64,000 bases of DNA from Cyclospora cayetanensis (Eukaryota > Apicomplexa > Conoidasida > Eucoccidiorida > Eimeriidae): positions 1-64,000 of the forward strand of contig NW_020312091.1 in NCBI RefSeq assembly GCF_002999335.1, written 5' to 3'. Position 1 is the first letter of the stretch. Each line of letters starts with the position of its first letter. Below are positions 1 to 11,700 of this stretch, one piece after another. A model generated the notes under the pieces. That model had not been told where the DNA came from. It searched no databases and saw only the letters and a list, made by a program, of their open reading frames with translations. Made by a program: the position numbers and the translations under genes.

Positions 1-210
<210 letters not shown>

Positions 211-300
211 AGTTGTTTTTGTCTGACGGCAGTTATGGATTTAGGGTGTTTTTTGTATTGGGGTTGCTGTGTGTTCGCGCTGGTCCCCCCTCCGTTTCAG

Positions 301-3300
301 GTGGTGTCTGCAGCAGCGCAACGTGTCGATAGCTGTCGAGGTTGAAAGGCAGACTCCGCAAGTAGGAGGGGGGGGGGGCGGAAGCCTTCCTCCTTCAGGC
401 AGTAGGAATCCACAGAGCGCGGCGCTTCCGTGCAGCCGTAGCGAAGCCTCGACAGGCGCTGTAGCGACGGTAGGAGGCTCAACGAACGCTGGAGGGGGAG
501 CACTATCATCACCCTTTGCGGCGGAGACGAAATCTCCCCCCTCAGAAACAGCCGCTACTCCCACGCCTGCACCTGCCGCAGTTTCTGCGGCAGGATGCGG
601 CGCCAAGAAGGCAGTCGCGGCGAATGAAGTGACACTCCAATTCGAAGAATTTCCTTTCTCGGCAGCTCAAATGTTTTGGCCAGATCCGCAGGTTCTGCCT
701 CAGCGTCTGCACGTGGGTAAGCAAGCGTAGCCTGCAGTCGCGCAGTTTCTTGGTGCTCGTTTTTCTCCCATCTTTGCGTAGAGAAAAGGAGGGAAGAGAG
801 AGAGGGAACAGGAGGGGAGGGGAGGGGGCTATTCGGCGAGTGGTACTAGGGCTTACAGCCTCTTTTGGGGAGGGAAGCAAAGGGAGAGGCGGTCAGGGAA
901 GTTCGAGGCAGCTCTTCTCAAGCGTGGCTTGCCCTTGTCAGTCTTCCAGTTATTATCGACGCATGCTCGGCTCTCTATTGCATGCGCCTGCCCCTCGTAG
1001 GACTCCCCATTCAGGTGTCTCTACTCCTGGGGCCGAGAAACTGCATTTGGTGGCTCGATGCGGAGGTGACTGGCTTGCAAGATGGCGTGCTCCTCTGCCG
1101 CATTGCTGGGCCGAGCGTGAAGAGTGCCAGCAACAACAGCAGCAGCAGCAGCAGCAGCAGCAGACACCAGCTCGCGGAGAAAGCGGCTGCCGAAGGCGCT
1201 GAGCAGCCGCAGAACGGCCCCTCTGCTCCCGAGGGGGAGGCAGCAGCAGCAGCAGCGGCTGCAGAAACGCAGGGGATGACGGCGAAGAAGTTGGAGGCAG
1301 CGGGAGGCTCAGCAGAAGGCGACTTTGCCGCTCCCCAGGGAACGAGGGAGAAGAAATCCAAGACTTCCAAGAAGAAGCCTATCACCGCCGAGACGCTCAC
1401 GGGCAGACCAGCCTTCAAGGTGAGTGTTGCTGCTGGCTGCGCGTCGCGTCGCGACGCAGCAAGCGGCGCCAAGCGGGAAGAAAGAGGGAAGGAGGAAGGC
1501 AATCGCGATGTTCGCGACGCGCGTTTGTGTCTCTCCCACGTTTCTCTGCTGCAGGAGGCGCAGCCGTACCCCGTGCGAAATTTCTGCGCGCCTCAAATCC
1601 CCCTTTCGTCTCCAGCAACGCAGTGCTGGCGTCTCAGACCTCGATCCCTAGGGGGAGGGAGGGAGGGGGAAAGCGGGGGGGGCCCCCCTTCTTCCTCCGA
1701 GAGCGGGGGGGGGGCCCCTCCCCCCCCCGTACACCCCCAGCGCGATTTGTACCCTGGCGCATGTCTGTGCGTCTCGGTAGCCGCCTTAGGCCTTCGTTGC
1801 CAGTCGCAGCAGCAGCAGCTGCCTGCATGCTTGCTGAAGGATGTGGTAGTGCATCGCGCGTTCAGTGAAGCCTCGCCGCCTTCCGGGGGGGGGGGCAGGG
1901 AGCTGAGTAACGGCAGCGGCAGCAACAGCGAGGACGAAGGCGAGCGAGGCGTCCTCGCCGGCAAGCCGCCTGCAGCGACAACCCCCGTGAGTCTCCTCGA
2001 CGCGCATGCACCGGCTGCACTGCTCGCCAAGAAGGGCTTGCCTGCCCCTCCCTCCGGGAGGAAGACGACGGAGGGGAGCAGCCTCCCCCCCTTTGCAGCA
2101 GCGGCAGCAGCAACTCCGCCCGCACCAAACCGACAAGTGCCCCCTCGATGCTACGATGGCTGCTGGGCTGCCAAGGAAATCACGCATGTGCAGGTGAGAC
2201 GCCGTGAGGCTGCATGTGTGCATGGTGTGTGCATATTATGCACGTGCCTGTGTTTGAGTCGAGGGGCCGCTTGAACCCCCCTCCCCTCCTTCTTCGCTTC
2301 TTCTTTCCGTCTTGCTCTGCTGCGCGTCTCCAGCTCTTCTGGAAGGGCCGTGCTCTGCGTCTGCTGCTGCTCTGCGTGCAGCTGTACATCATTTCCTTCC
2401 GGAAGTCGCGAGTGGTGTCGGTGGCTTCGCTGCTGCGTTTTCCCGCGTACAAGTTGCAGTACGATCTCCACGCGCACTTCCCCTCCGGCTCCTCTTCGCT
2501 GTCTTCCGTGAGTCGGCAGGCGGCAGACTTTCTGTGGGCAGTCCCCAGAGCGCTGCTGCCTTCTTGGAGCCAAGCAGGCAGGGGGGAGGGAGGAGCGGCA
2601 GCGGCGCTCGGCAAGCGGCGAAGAGACGGAGATCCACCACTCTCAGGCGCGCACACCGTCTCGTTCTCGGGAGCAGCGTCGGAATCCGAGGCAAGGGGGG
2701 AGCGGGAAGGGAAGGGAGGCGGCGACGCTGCCGCTGCACGTGCAGCGACTCCTGCCGCTGCAGCTGCCGCTGCAGCCGAAGCCGCGTCGGATACAAAAAC
2801 GAGGAGCTCCGCGCGGGAGTGGCGAGACTGCCCGCCTTTCTGCTTGGTGTATGTCGCCCTATCCAGCCGCTGTCTCTTCAAGCTGCCCCGCTGCCTCCCC
2901 ATCGCGCGCTTGTTGCAACCGGAAATCGACTGGGGGGCCCTTCTGGAGGGGCGGTGGGCCCTTCGGAGGGAGCAGTGGCGTAGGGAGCCGCACCTGCCCC
3001 TGGCGGCTGTCTGGGGGGGCCCCCTGCGCCGCTTGGAAGGAGCCTCGGAAGCCTCCAGAGCGGCTTCGATCGGCCTCCTCAGCCCTCCGCCAGTCGCTCT
3101 CCCCTGCCTGCTGCATCACCCCAGTGAGGGGCCTCTTCCGCCCGGAAAACTCAGCGCAGTGCTCCTCCCGTGGCTGCGCGAGGGCTGGACGCCGCCCCCT
3201 TCGTACTGCGCAGCAGGAAGCGCGAGGGGGCCTTCTTTCGGAGTCTCCTCCTCCTCTGCCTCCCCCCTCCTCGCGCAGCGTCGTCGCGAGGACGAAGAAG

Positions 3301-4622
3301 CTCCTGGCGAGGGGGGGCGGTCGGCGCACAGGGGGGCCCCTCCCCCGCTCACCCGGTCCAAGGAGTGGGTGGAGTGCGTCGGCGGCTGGCGCGTCGACCT
3401 GTCTCCGCACATCACCCTGCTGCAGAGAGAGACGCAGGAGAGACGGCTCCTGCTCGCGCTGGAGGAAGAAAACGAGGCTCTGGGACCGTCCCTCCTGTGG
3501 GATTTTGAGAGGCTTTATGCCCCTCCCAAAGTCTCGCGAAACATCGAAAGCGCCGACGCGGTGAACGACTCAGAGCTGCAGACACCAGACGCCCTTAGGG
3601 GCCTCGTCAGAGAGGCCCTTGCGGACTGCCGCGTCCTATGCGCGCAGCAGTTGCAGCAGCAACAGCAGTGCAGCCACCAGCACCAGCGTTTCCGTCGACT
3701 GCAGCCATGCCAACACCAGCAGCAGCAGCCGCAGCCGTCGCAGAAAAAGCAGCAGCAACGCGCATCAGCAGCGAGGGGCTTAAAGCGTCAGGATGACGCC
3801 GCAGTTGCCTCTGGGAGTCGCTCTGCAGCGCTCTCAGGTTTGGGAGGCGGTGTTTTAGGGGCCCCCAAGCGCGTAAAGAACGATTCGGAAGCGACGCGCA
3901 GGAGTGGGAGGGCCCCCGCGAGCCGCAGCACGAGGCACGAAGAGGACGCAGCGGCAGAAGGGGGGGCCCCTAGCAGCACTTTGCGCTCGCTCTCTCCCTC
4001 CGTAGGACGAGGCCCTTCGGGGGCCCCTGGCTTCGCAGGAGCGTCGTCTAGAGGCAGCAAGCGGAAGCGGGAGGGGGCTGGAGGGGCCTCTACCACTGCA
4101 GGCGGATCGTCTCGTCTCGCGCTCAAGAGACGAGTCTCCGAATTTCTTCCGATGCTGCAGCGGCGTGGCAACGTCGCGGGGGAAGCTGAGCACAGGAAGG
4201 CACTGACGACCACCCCGGGGGCCCCTGCTGGCGCCGCTCCTGCGGAGGATGACACTGAACAAGGGCGCTCAAAGCAGCGGCGAGGAGGAGGCGGAGGCGC
4301 AGGAGTTTCAGAAGAAATGACAAGTTCAGAGGCTGCCCGCAGCAGCGCTCTCGAGGGCCCTAGAGGCTTTTTGCCTAGCGGGGAAAACCGCGACGAGGAA
4401 GGTCTGCCGAACCTCGTTTTCTCTGTCTCCCCGTCTCTCACCCCTCATCCAGACTCAGCCACTAGGGGCCCCTCTATCGAAAGGAGTGCTCCAGAAGAAA
4501 AGGAGGCGCTGGAGCCCGCGCAAGTCCGACGAAAAAGCGGTCGCGCACGGGGGGGGGGGGCCCCTCCGGGGGCGGCGGGGCCCCCGCCGACGGACGAACC
4601 GTCGGCGGCTTCTCTGGTCTGA
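301..4622 (+). CDS. Unidentified large Ser/Gln/Ala-rich protein, 5' partial
   Basis: I recognise no family. Four exons join in phase: 301-712 (acceptor after TTTCAG, donor GTGGGT), 1015-1419 (donor GTGAGT), 1555-2193 (donor GTGAGA) and 2334-4622, ending in TGA. Earlier exons probably lie left of the window. The likely folded parts are short. One is FPFSAAQMFWPDPQ at the end of exon 1. Another is LLLGPRNCIWWLDAEVTG at the start of exon 2. The third is a hydrophobic/basic stretch around LQLYIISFRKSRVVSV-type residues early in exon 4, and the fourth an acidic helix near WVECVGGWRVDLSPHITLLQ. Between them lie Ser runs (from a CAG-type triplet repeat), Ala runs, Gln/His runs near 3640-3760 and a long Lys/Arg/Gly-rich tail suggestive of a nuclear protein (inference). 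Further introns inside exon 4 are possible (a GTGAGT lies near 2508). The frame is open throughout, which supports coding, but function is unknown. Confidence 0.6.
1128..1166 (+). repeat. CAG/AGC triplet repeat coding poly-Ser
   Basis: About twelve AGC/CAG triplets lie inside exon 2 of the first gene. In the chosen frame they code for serine; the other frame would give glutamine, but it stops at 1202. Such homopolymer-coding triplets are typical of eimeriid coccidian genes. Length polymorphism between strains is likely. Confidence 0.85.
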
Positions 4623-5584
4623 AGGGGTTGCACGAATCATCCAGCTTCACCCGTTTCAGTCAGACAACAGGGCAGCAGAGGATGACATGAGGCACTGAGA
4701 AAAGCAGAAAGGGTGCCCGTGTCTTCGCCGTATCAAGTGCGTGGTCTCAGGACCCCTCGGCTTCTTGGTACTGCGGAGCTTCTTTCCACCGCGCGTGGCT
4801 TTCCCTTTAATATTCATTTCCACTTTCTCGCTGTGACTGGCGCTCCTCCTTCCTCGGAATGCTGCTCGCTGATAGGCCCCTTCTACGTATTGCTCAGTGC
4901 ATGAGGTAGTTAGCTCCTCGCTCCCTTGCTGCTGCGGTGCGTGCCCCTCAGAAACGGGCAGCCTCCAGTTTAGGATATTTTCAGAGCTTCCAGCAAATCG
5001 CGAGCTTGGGAGAAGTCGCTGCCTGAACCCTAGTGCGCCAACAGAGGGCCCCGTAATAGTGCAACGTGTAGGTGGCTTCAGCATGCATGTGTTACGCGGC
5101 ATTAGACTTTTAGGGCGGCTAGGCTGTCTTCTAGAGAGCGCTTTACCGAGCGCCAGGCGTGTCTGCCCCAAAATCCGGCATAGATTTTCCTCTTGCTTCG
5201 AATAGCCGCTTCTTCGACAATTTCCGTTGACACCACAAGCTGTCTTTTGTAGCACAGCGCCGAAGACAGGAACAACCCCAGCCAAGAGGGGGCCCTGGCA
5301 GGTGGAGGGTCAATGACTAAGCCTTCTTGCCGTAAGCATCCTGCGCTCCTACCCTTGGCTCTGTAGCGTTTTGCTCAGCATGCAGGGAGTACCGGCAAAA
5401 GCAGTCGAAGACGCAAGGTCAAGCAGACTTGGCGGAATCCAGCAGTCCAGGAAGGGGCAGTTTAGGAGGAGCTTTCCACGAGGCTTGGCGAGACGGTGCA
5501 GGCAAAGCACCCTCTCGACGCCGCTGCTTGCCATTGCGGGGAACTAGAGAGCCGCAACACACCTGCTCCTCGTGAAGATGGGGC
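4623..5584. other. Spacer with no supported gene
   Basis: This lies between the end of the first gene and the next candidate. A minus-strand open frame (4656-5285) is Arg/Ser-rich and has no ATG at its beginning. I cannot tell it from chance or from a downstream exon of the minus-strand ORF at 5585-6094. Nothing else is supported. Confidence 0.5.
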
Positions 5585-6094
5585 TTAATAGGGCAAGGGT
5601 GTCCAAGTTGGCGGCGACTGCAGCTCATGGTCGGAAGGCTGGCAGCAGCAGTGCGCCCCCTGTTGCTGCTCTTCTTGCTGCTGCTGTGGAATACTTGTGA
5701 CTTCGCAAGTCAGGGGGATTGCAGGGATGCGGTGCGTCTTGACTTTAGGCACTTCCGCAACGCGAACTGTCTCCCTGAAGGTGACTGCCCTTCGTGGATA
5801 GGAGCTGCTTCTGCGGTTCCCTTTGAGAGAGGGCCGGCGCTGGTCTTCTGCGTTGTTGGAAGTCTGAGAAGGCACACCGAACAACGCATCTGAATGAGAA
5901 AGCGATTCAAGGATAGAACACCCCAGGCACCAGAAAGTGCTTACAGCTCTCTGGGAAGGGCCTTCAGACGCGATGTGTACTTCTCCGCTGGTTTCCGACA
6001 CCTTCAACTCTTCCTGAAACTCCTTAAACGGCTCCTCCATCGCAGCACTCCCAAGGGCCTCTAGGGAACTCGCCTCAGCAGACGCTGCCTTCAT
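5585..6094 (-). CDS. Possible small hypothetical protein
   Basis: A 169-codon ATG-initiated frame on the minus strand. It has an acidic N-terminal half (EEPFKEFQEELKVSETSGEV) followed by a basic, Ser/Arg-rich patch. That patch is RRSSSYPRRAVTFRETVRV, which looks like a phosphoregulated linear motif. A Gln/Glu run and a Cys/His cluster sit near the C-terminus. I recognise no family. The alternation of acidic and basic segments is more protein-like than the neighbouring spurious frames. It may be only one exon of a larger minus-strand gene extending towards 4.7 kb. Transcript data would be needed to confirm it. Confidence 0.35.
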   Translation of the reverse strand: MKAASAEASSLEALGSAAMEEPFKEFQEELKVSETSGEVHIASEGPSQRAVSTFWCLGCSILESLSHSDALFGVPSQTSNNAEDQRRPSLKGNRRSSSYPRRAVTFRETVRVAEVPKVKTHRIPAIPLTCEVTSIPQQQQEEQQQGAHCCCQPSDHELQSPPTWTPLPY

Positions 6095-6333
6095 CCGCCT
6101 ATCCCTCCTCAGCCTAGGGCTTTGAGGTTACTGAACACACGGCTACAGACATCATGAAGAAGGAGCTAGGGCATTGGTAAGAGAAGAAGTGGCGAGCCAC
6201 GTGGGACACATGTGCTGCTGTAGAGCCCAAGGCTTGTTGCACATGCGGGCAAGAGCATGACGAAGAGGGGCAGGGAGGGAGGAATAAGTCTCCTTCACTG
6301 AATGATTACCTAAACACATGTCTCTTCCTGGTA

Positions 6334-6460
6334 TCATGAGTCTTTTAACACGTTTTCTACTGCCGCTCGGTCACAATGCCCGCAAGTTCGCCGCAGCACT
6401 CGCCGATTCATCTCTAGCATTCGGTTGCCGATTCGATGCAGCCCGATGACTGTCCACCAG
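6334..6460 (-). pseudogene. Possible integrase core remnant
   Basis: The minus-strand translation contains GNRMLEMNRRVLRRTCGHC followed by a short tail to a stop at 6334. The spacing of the N-R-x-L-x-x-x-x-R residues recalls the conserved GQTERxNRxLExxLR helix of Ty3/gypsy integrases, which is clearly seen elsewhere in this window at 36.5 and 52.7 kb. The match is short, no other pol domain is visible beside it, and it could be coincidence. Confidence 0.25.
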
Positions 6461-7254
6461 CGGACCAGAGCAAGTGTGCACCTTCGAGATGAAACGAGGC
6501 GAGCACATGTGTGTGCTTTCTTTAGCAGCAAAACCATTTGGTGCTCGTATTTATACTGGATTGCCATGAAAAAAGGCAAAGGAGCACACGGGATGCGGGG
6601 AGTGAGGTGCGCAAGCTCCCAGCGGTCTGCTTCGACTTTATATAACTTCTCATTGCAATTTGCCAAGCAATGTACATGTAAACAAATCCAGGGCTTCCGA
6701 GGATACTTAGAAGTCCTTTTCGAGGCCTCGAAAGGCGTAATCCAACCCCCACCCACCCTGCCGGCACCGTAGAACCCGCGAACGTTATTCTGTGTGCCAA
6801 ACTTTCAGAGCACTAGTCTCAGGTCCAGCCATTCCCCCTTACAGCAATGCCTGCTGCTTTAGTTTTGTTTTTCTACTGAAAGGCTGACTATAACTGCTCG
6901 GTATGCCTTTTGCTCACCGCTTCTCCTAGCACCCTCTGATGGGCAGCTTTGCTCGCCTTTAATCATCCGTCGTAGCCAGCAACTCCAACGCCACTTTCCT
7001 GAAGCTCCGTTTCTAAACTCTCTCGAACTTTGGTTCCCCGGCATGCAGACCTCGGTCTTTGCCAGGCCATGTATCCACAATACCCCTGAATGCAACTCCC
7101 TGTGCTGCTCTCCAATACTTTCTAGTTACACTGATTAACAAATACTAGTGAACTAATAATGTCACTTGACTGTTAGTGCATCTTATATATTGGGCAGTAG
7201 GGCTGCCTTGCTCTAGCAAGGCGTATGTGAGAGCGCGAGAAGCTGTATGCAACT

Positions 7255-7450
7255 AGTCGTGAATGCTTGGAGTGCTCAGAGGGTGCATCACAGCACGCCT
7301 TAGCTGTCCCTATCACCCCATCTCGAAACCCTAAAAAACGGGCAAGGGAAGAAGGGAGCTTGTCTAAAAGGATGCTCAATAACCGGAAAAGTTTGTATAG
7401 AGCCCAGTGTTACGTATCTGCCTGCAGAAACCTCAGGCGGAGCGCTCCCC
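7255..7450 (+). repeat. Dispersed degenerate repeat, copy 1
   Basis: This segment shares ordered blocks with 22575-22770: TGCTYGGAGTGCT, then CACRCCYTAGCTGTC, then a CCTAAAAA-type block. It also partly matches 32895-33105. All are in the same orientation and strongly diverged. The copy at 33 kb lies just upstream of a gag remnant, so the family may be an LTR or untranslated leader of the Ty3/gypsy-like element (inference). Confidence 0.45.
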
Positions 7451-7937
7451 GTAAAGCTTAATGGTTTATGAACACCAAGTGCGTGGGACAGCGTTTTTGA
7501 GGGATACATTCTTCTGACTTCTGAATGCAGCCCTTTGGGGGAAGAGAATCTTCAGGGGGTAGGTGAGGGGGAGGAAGGGAAGAATGCAGACACCTGGTGC
7601 TCTGGCCCGTGGATCTGGGTGGCATGCATTATCTAGTAAAATGGTGGTGGCCTTGTCTTTTTTCCTGCCTTAGATTGAAGCTAGAATTCACATACCGCTT
7701 TAGCAACTTCGAGCAAAAACAAAAATCGCAGAGAGGAGCCCTAACAAGGTTAAAAGTGCAGTCATATGCACTGTATGCGTTTATACTGATACTGGTGCAT
7801 GGATATTCTGTATACACACTTGCACGGAGCTGTGCTCAGGGAATCCCTCACTCTCCCATAAATACGTATTTGTGCTTTTGGGCTTTAGCACTCACACCGC
7901 AGTTGAAGAAACTAAGTACCTCCCGCTCTGCTACTCC

Positions 7938-7938
<1 letters not shown>

Positions 7939-8007
<69 letters not shown>
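7939..8007. repeat. Compound CT/AT microsatellite
   Basis: About sixteen CT units are followed directly by about eighteen AT units, then interrupted AT-rich sequence. It is a non-coding simple repeat, useful only as a polymorphic marker. Confidence 0.95.
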
Positions 8008-8015
<8 letters not shown>

Positions 8016-8720
8016 CCATATTCGTATATACACAAATGCTGTATCTGTACCCTACCGGACTGCCGTGTGCCAGCTAGTGATCACATGCCTACGTCTTTAA
8101 ATACTCTCCCGAATATTAAAAAAACTACTTGTAGGTATTTCAATGTACATTCGAATGAGTTCGGATACAGATTTATTTCTGTCGAATCATGCAAGCAGCC
8201 CAATGTGCACACGGATAATACGTTCTTTGTTTTGTGCAATATGTATACATATATATGTGTTTATGCAGATAATGATGCATCTGTGCGGGTACATCAAGGT
8301 GAACAGGTTTGGACAGCAATATCGTAACGCGTTCGACAGTTCATACATGTCAAGATGCTCGCTGCATTCAGGTTTCGCTGTGCAAGAACGATCGAAAAAG
8401 AGCTGCTTAACGAAATACTTGGCTGCTGGGATTATTGTGGAGGGAGAAGCCCCAAGCAAGTGTAATAACTGGGTACCAAAAACGCAACACGCTTTTTGCG
8501 CCTAACATCGGGAGCATCATTGCCCACTCCCTTTTCTGCTGCCACCAGCGTTGCAATGCCCCCCGTCTTGCCCCTCACCCCCTCTTTCCTAGGGAGAGCC
8601 TTGTACTATGTAGCACCAGGCTGTGGGATCACTGGCTGCCACTGGAGTTTCATGGATGTTTCTATTTCTGCAAGCTTTGAAGAGTTCAGAACAAAGTCGA
8701 GGCTCGCATCCCTGGGATCA

Positions 8721-11700
8721 TCAGAATGCTGCAGCAGCCTGGGGTGCTTCCCCCTGATACATCTGCAGCCCCTGGGCCTCCTGCTGCTGCTGCATTCCCT
8801 GGGCCTCCTGCTGCTGCTGCTGGTCTCCCCACTGTGCTGCTGTATCACTGTATAATCGCGCGTTGTTTTGCACCCAGTTGCCGTCTGCACCCCAATATCC
8901 TCCTTCCTGCTGCTCCCCTTGCTGCACCCAATTGCCCTGTTCGTCATAGTACCCCGCATACGCTTGCTGTGGCTGCTGCTGTTGCTGCTGCTCCGCAGAG
9001 GTTGCCACCCAGTTGCCCTGCTCGTCGTAGTACCCCGCATACGCTTGCTGCGCCTGCTGCTCCCCTTGCTGCACCCAATTGCCCTGCTCGTCGTAGTACC
9101 CCGCATACGCTTGCTGCACCTGCTGCTCCGCAGAGGTTGCCACCCAATTGCCCTGCTCGTCGTAGTATCCTTGAGCACCTTCGCCAGACTGCTGCGGAGC
9201 TAGCTGCTGCGCAGGGAAATACTGCTGCTGCTGCACCCAATTGCCTTGCTCGTCGTAGTACCCCCCCATCTCGCTCGCGTAACCCTCCTGACCATAATAG
9301 CCACCTCCCGTACCCACCCAATTGCCACTCTCATCCCAGTACCCTCCCCCTGCAGCCCCTCCTGGTGCAGGGGCCACCCAGTTGCCCTGTTCATCATAGT
9401 AGCCCTGGGCGAGGCCCTCCTGTTGGGAGCCCTCTGCCAAGTTGTTGTATTCCTCCCATTTGCCTCCCACTGCAGTCTCTTGCGAAGGGGCCCCCGCCAG
9501 TGTCAGCGGACGCTCCGGCACCTCCTGTGAGGCTTGTCGAGCTCCCCCGTCAGCTTTCTCTGTAGAGTGACGAGACTGCGCCGACGCCTCACGGCGAGAG
9601 CTGCAGGACGCCCAGCCAGTAGACACAAGCACACAAGCCCTAACTGCAAACGGCAAAGAGCAAAGCTTCCGCAACCTAGAGACTCCGCACGTCCTGCCAC
9701 CACGTGCGCCAAGCTCTCGACTGCGAGCTACAGGGCCCTCCCCCCCTCCCCCCGCACCCCAAAAACAACGGCAAACCCTAAACCTTGAAGCGCTGCTGAC
9801 GAGTTGGCTCACTGCTTCTTGGCATCGATCTGAAGGCGATGCTCCTGCTTTCTTTCCTCCGACAGCAAGTGTTGTGGGGCCCCGCAGCAGGGGACACCCC
9901 CGCAGCACTCCATAAAGAAGACAACAGCCTTCGAGCTGCCGCGGAAGCCGCCAGGAGTTTGGCCGTAAGGTCTCGCCGGGGACCTGTCGGAGGCCCTCCA
10001 GGGGACTCCTTTCTGTTGCATATACGCAGAGTGCTGCTCCAATCTACTCTGCAACGCCGGGCTCTTAAGCCGCCTCTCAAGAAGCTCTGGCACTGCACTG
10101 CGAGTCTCAAACCACGTGTGAGGAGGCGCAGGTGCCAACTGGGTGCCCTCCTCTTTGCCGTGTGACAAAAGCTTAGACGGGAGGGCAGACACTGCGACAG
10201 AGAAAGCAGCAAAAGCATCAAATGCGCAGGCTACAGAGACGCGCCTCCGGCGAAGCTTTGCATCTAGAGATGAGAGAAGATCCTCCGCAGCAGCAGCACA
10301 CAACACACAAGCACTGGACCACGGGAGCAAGAGCGGCCGATAGAGACATACAGGGAGCCTCTGACAACTCCATGAGCTGCAGGTGTACCTCCCCAGCTTG
10401 TGCCCCCAAGCCCCACGCACATAAGAGCAATCTCTGTGCACGCTACATATATACATATGCATCATACATCGCGTTCTCGCCTCTGCATCCTTTGAAGCAA
10501 GGGAAACTCGGCTACTGCTAACTTAGGGGGGCTCGGCTGCGTTGCATCTTACCCCCCAAAGGCGCCTCCGGGGGAGGTGAGGGTGGGAAGGCAGGCAGTG
10601 ATGAGAGCTTCGACGGTTCCTGCAAGGTGGGGTGCCCTGCAGCGTCCGCGGGGCCAAAGCTCCCAAGGGCAGCAAAGCGCTTGGCTATGATGTTGGAAGA
10701 GGCATCCTCGGAGGCTTTTTCCTCCACACGCGGTGAGGAGACGGACTGTTTGAACGACAGCCCCTTTTGCAGGATCTCTTCCTCCACGCCACACACCGGC
10801 TGTTTGGCGGCTAGCCCGCCTTCTGCTTGCGGACTTACACCGGAGCCTTCTCGGCGTAACTCCCCGGATACGGCCTTCTGGGGCAGACTTGGAGGGTAAT
10901 CCTGTTTGGACTCCTGGCTCCTTGGGGAGCGCATCAGCTCCAGTGGTTTCTTTTCTTTCGTCTGCTCACGCACAGCACGCCCAAAGCCCGTGACATTAAG
11001 TCTCGGCAGCATCGCGCAGCTACGCCAGCAAGCCATCCCCGGAGTCGCCTCACCCACCCCCAGCTTGCATCTTCTCCCCCCAAAACCAGCAAAGCCTCTG
11101 CACACCTATTTCCGCGCACAGGTTACAAGCCCGCCTTGTGGGGGGGGCACTAAGCAACACGAAGAATTGCGCAAACCCCTGGCTCACTTTTCCCTCAGTA
11201 GCCATGGCGCCGCCGTGCGTAGCGTCGGAAGTCAAGAGCCCTCTCACTGACACAGCAGAAGACTTCGAGGTCTCCCCCAAACGCTCAGCGGCCCCCTTCT
11301 CAGCTGCCGCCTCCCCACCCGCAGAGGCTTTGCTTATCTGATCAACAGCAAGCCCAAGAGGGGGTGACGACTCCTTCCTGCTCAGCGCCTGCAAAGAGGC
11401 ACGCAACACCACGAGGCACAGAAGCCAGTGCAGCAGCAACCCGCATAGTCACAACGTTCGCCACACACGACATACAACGCTTCCCCTCTTCGCGATAGCA
11501 GCAGCAGCAGAGAACAAAACTACTGCAGCCCCCACTGCATGTCTATCGTGGCGGGTGTACTGTACAGACGCCCCTTAGGCCCCTTTCCGCCTTGTTCCCC
11601 TTGGTCCACCCCCCCTTCGGCGGGTGCTCCTTGTGGGCCTTACTGCAGCGTCGTGTTGCTCTGTTTGAACCAGTGGTGACTTTTCTTTCTTAGTTGCCGA

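Larger units (their letters stand above)
6095..8720. other. Gene-poor stretch with degraded repeats
   Basis: No gene is supported here. It holds a possible integrase-like fragment (minus, about 6334-6460), one copy of a dispersed repeat at about 7255-7450 and a CT/AT microsatellite at 7939-8007. The rest is AT-richer DNA without long frames. Confidence 0.5.

Noticed and set aside
750..1202. Plus-strand frame with a poly-Gln run
   Set aside because: It ends in a stop directly after the run, whereas the alternative frame (poly-Ser) continues in phase through three further exons.
8726..9565. 279-codon plus-strand Pro/His/Leu-rich frame
   Set aside because: Antisense of the GYYDEQGNWV repeat array; repeats keep all frames open.
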